NCBI GenBank assembly: GCA_013152205.1
Contig: JAADGV010000054.1
Location: 124,001 to 188,000 of the forward strand
Origin: Planctomycetota bacterium
GTDB lineage: Bacteria > Planctomycetota > Planctomycetia > Pirellulales > Lacipirellulaceae
Direction: 5' to 3'
Length of the DNA: 64,000 nt
Of this stretch, positions 62,368 to 64,000 are shown in pieces. The position numbers were made by a program, and so were the translations under genes. Under the pieces are notes generated by a model. The model was not told where the DNA came from. It made no database searches and worked only from the letters and a program-made list of their open reading frames with translations. The stretch's first letter is position 1. Every line of letters begins with the position of its first letter.

Positions 62368-64000
62368 TTACTCGACCGCAATAAACTGCAGGGCGTCTGC
62401 GATCACGTACCCGTCGGTGTCGGTGTTGCCGATCGTCACGATCGCTTCGCCGGCCTCGAAGGCGTAGGTGCCGAGAGTTCCAAATGCACCCTCAGGGGGC
62501 TTGCGGCGTTGGTTGACATAAACCGTGGTGGTCTCCCCTCCGTGTCGAATCGTGACCGGCACGTTGCTCGCTCGGTTAGTGCTTGCCGACCACGCCAGTC
62601 GAACTTCATACTTGCCCGCTTCGAGAAGCTTAACGCGATAGATCGCCGCCTGTTGCCCTTTCGCCTGATTGCTATCGTGCCGGTAGCCAACGCCAATAAA
62701 GGGGGCGGTTGCGCGGCTGAAACTGTCGAACCCTTCGTGATCGATAACGACATCGTCGACCACAATGCCCTTGAGCGTCTCGGGATTGATACCGACGATG
62801 GTCGTCCGTTTCGGACCAGTCCATACAAGAACTTGCCGGTCTTTGAGCAGCCGCTCTTCCAGTTTGCCAAAGTCGATATCCTGCACCGCAACGTCCGATT
62901 CAACCGCAAGAACAGCAGCCGTGGCCGCCGATTGACCCAGCACCATAAACACCGGCTCCATCCGAATCGAGCCAAATGCCATGTGTGAAGCACTCAAACA
63001 AACCGGCACGAAAAGATTAGTACACTCCGATTTTTTAGGAATGATCGAGCCATAATCAATGGGATAAGGAGAAAAACCACCGACCTGCACATCGCCTTCA
63101 TTTTTCACATAGCCATCGGCATCCACATACCGCTGGACATTGTGCGAATCCATCGTGTAAGCAGCAAGACTGATTGGCCGCTTGGCGATTTCTTGGCCTT
63201 GGCAATGGCGTTGAGTCATCACGTAGTCGCCAACCATGCGTCGAGCTTCGCGAATGTAAAGCTGTTGTTGCCAACCATTTTCACGCTCAAACTCATCCTT
63301 GCAGGTACCCCAACGCGAAATTTCGTCCCGTACATGCTTGGGCACACGAGGGTGATTCGCAAAAGTCCAGATCAAACCACGTTGATAGGAAAGGTGGCGA
63401 GCAACGATCTTCTCACGATCGTCGTAGCTTGCTTCGGGATAATCGTAATTCTGGCCAATGAAATCGGTCGAGAAACCTCGGTTGTTGTTCACGTCCGTCT
63501 TGCGATTAGGCATGAAAGTATTCGACCAGGGGATAACCTTTGCCCCCGCCTCGAAATTGCGAAACAATAGTTCATACAATTCCGGTTCGTAGTCAGCCGG
63601 CTTTTCGAAGGGAATGCGATTCTCAGGATGATCGGTAAGACACATGCGAAAACAATAAGTTTGCACGCGTTTGTCCCCGGCTCCTTCCTTGCCTGGACCA
63701 TTGGGGTCGATGCCCGGTAGCAACCCGCTTTTGGGATCGCCGGGCGTTACGTAGGGATCAACCCTAGGGCGAAATTGGTGATGCAACGCGTTACGGGTTT
63801 GTACACCACTGAGGGTTTCACCGTAGATCGAGTTGTCTTCGCGGCCCACGACATAAGACACACCAGCACCGGCCAACAGATCGCCTTCGTAGGTAGCGTC
63901 GATGAAAACACGCCCCCGATACTGCGTACCAGATTCGGTCGTGATCGCAACGATTCGACCATCCTTCAACGAAATCCCTTCGACTCGTGCCTCGCCTTCG
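62368..64000 (-). CDS. FAD-dependent oxidoreductase with golvesin-like C-terminal domain (5' part missing)
   Basis: The frame is open to the right edge, so the start and the FAD-binding GxGxxG lie outside; about 544 residues are visible. VFIDATYEGDLLAGAGVSYVVGRE and RMCLTDHPENRIPF are typical of the planctomycete FAD_oxidored family, as are REARRMVGDYVMTQRHCQG and FVPVCLSASHMAFGSIRMEPVFMVLGQSAATAA. From about residue 410 of the visible part, a beta-sandwich of the golvesin/xanthan-lyase type follows (GVGYRHDS, YRVKLLEAGKYEVRLAW, ADALQFIAVE). Probable secreted or periplasmic enzyme; substrate unknown. Confidence 0.87.
   Translation of the reverse strand, partial: EGEARVEGISLKDGRIVAITTESGTQYRGRVFIDATYEGDLLAGAGVSYVVGREDNSIYGETLSGVQTRNALHHQFRPRVDPYVTPGDPKSGLLPGIDPNGPGKEGAGDKRVQTYCFRMCLTDHPENRIPFEKPADYEPELYELLFRNFEAGAKVIPWSNTFMPNRKTDVNNNRGFSTDFIGQNYDYPEASYDDREKIVARHLSYQRGLIWTFANHPRVPKHVRDEISRWGTCKDEFERENGWQQQLYIREARRMVGDYVMTQRHCQGQEIAKRPISLAAYTMDSHNVQRYVDADGYVKNEGDVQVGGFSPYPIDYGSIIPKKSECTNLFVPVCLSASHMAFGSIRMEPVFMVLGQSAATAAVLAVESDVAVQDIDFGKLEERLLKDRQVLVWTGPKRTTIVGINPETLKGIVVDDVVIDHEGFDSFSRATAPFIGVGYRHDSNQAKGQQAAIYRVKLLEAGKYEVRLAWSASTNRASNVPVTIRHGGETTTVYVNQRRKPPEGAFGTLGTYAFEAGEAIVTIGNTDTDGYVIADALQFIAVE

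Noticed and set aside
62197-62988. 263-codon plus-strand frame over the FAD oxidoreductase end
   Set aside because: The minus-strand frame has strong family motifs and runs through the whole region; the plus-strand frame is its shadow.

Overview
The window looks like a chromosome fragment from a planctomycete, most likely order Pirellulales. The pointers are PEP-CTERM proteins with dockerin-like repeats, a secreted sulfatase, Tat-exported Gfo/Idh/MocA dehydrogenases and amidohydrolases, a very large GspK-like protein, a Flp/Tad locus with its own TPR protein, a type-2 (eukaryote-like) IleRS, and abundant interspersed palindromic repeats. This placement is inference from gene content; there is no rRNA here.

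Layout. 1-9.5 kb: the start of an SbcD/YhaO-like phosphoesterase (minus strand, cut by the left edge), an Asp-rich acidic protein, ileS-purN overlapping by 4 bp, a class II aldolase, a BshB1-like deacetylase, tRNA-Lys(UUU), a DUF971/DUF1499 pair and a creatininase-family protein. 9.8-11.1 kb: a DUF2513 protein and an exported protein. 11.4-29.9 kb: a type II secretion/type IV pilus-like cluster (two GspE/PilB ATPases, PilT, GspF/PilC, four pseudopilins and a 2007-residue GspK-like protein). 30.2-34.2 kb: two PEP-CTERM proteins around a TlpA-like thioredoxin; the second has an unusual leader with three tandem terminator-like hairpins. 34.5-44.2 kb: a catabolic-looking group (DUF6807/PmoA-like, two Gfo/Idh/MocA proteins, class V aminotransferase, sodium:solute symporter with a 53-residue membrane partner, amidohydrolase, sulfatase). 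44.5-57.1 kb: a Flp/Tad pilus locus (flp, small membrane ORF, cpaA, cpaB, secretin, cpaE, cpaF, tadB, tadC, exported protein, TPR protein) preceded by a recognisable c-di-GMP-I (GEMM) riboswitch. 57.2-64 kb: ispD (minus), small exported or hypothetical proteins, a damaged gene, a 1.7-kb repeat-rich non-coding stretch and the C-terminal part of an FAD-dependent oxidoreductase (cut by the right edge).

How the parts relate. Two separate filament/secretion machines are encoded. The first has both extension-type and retraction-type ATPases, so it may be a dynamic pilus or pseudopilus. The second is an adhesive Flp pilus that the riboswitch ties to c-di-GMP. The 34-42 kb genes look like uptake and oxidation of a sugar-acid or lactone-type substrate, but the substrate cannot be read from sequence.

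The most unusual features are: (1) three tandem units of a conserved 14-nt box plus a long hairpin plus a T-run ahead of a PEP-CTERM gene; (2) five consecutive pilin-like genes whose long leader-coding segments are each built from different repeat DNA; (3) palindromic repeats read in frame inside ileS; (4) a ~380-bp structured element with terminal inverted repeats, present twice, one copy splitting the Tad locus between cpaE and cpaF. No CRISPR array, rRNA, integrase, transposase or complete insertion sequence was seen.
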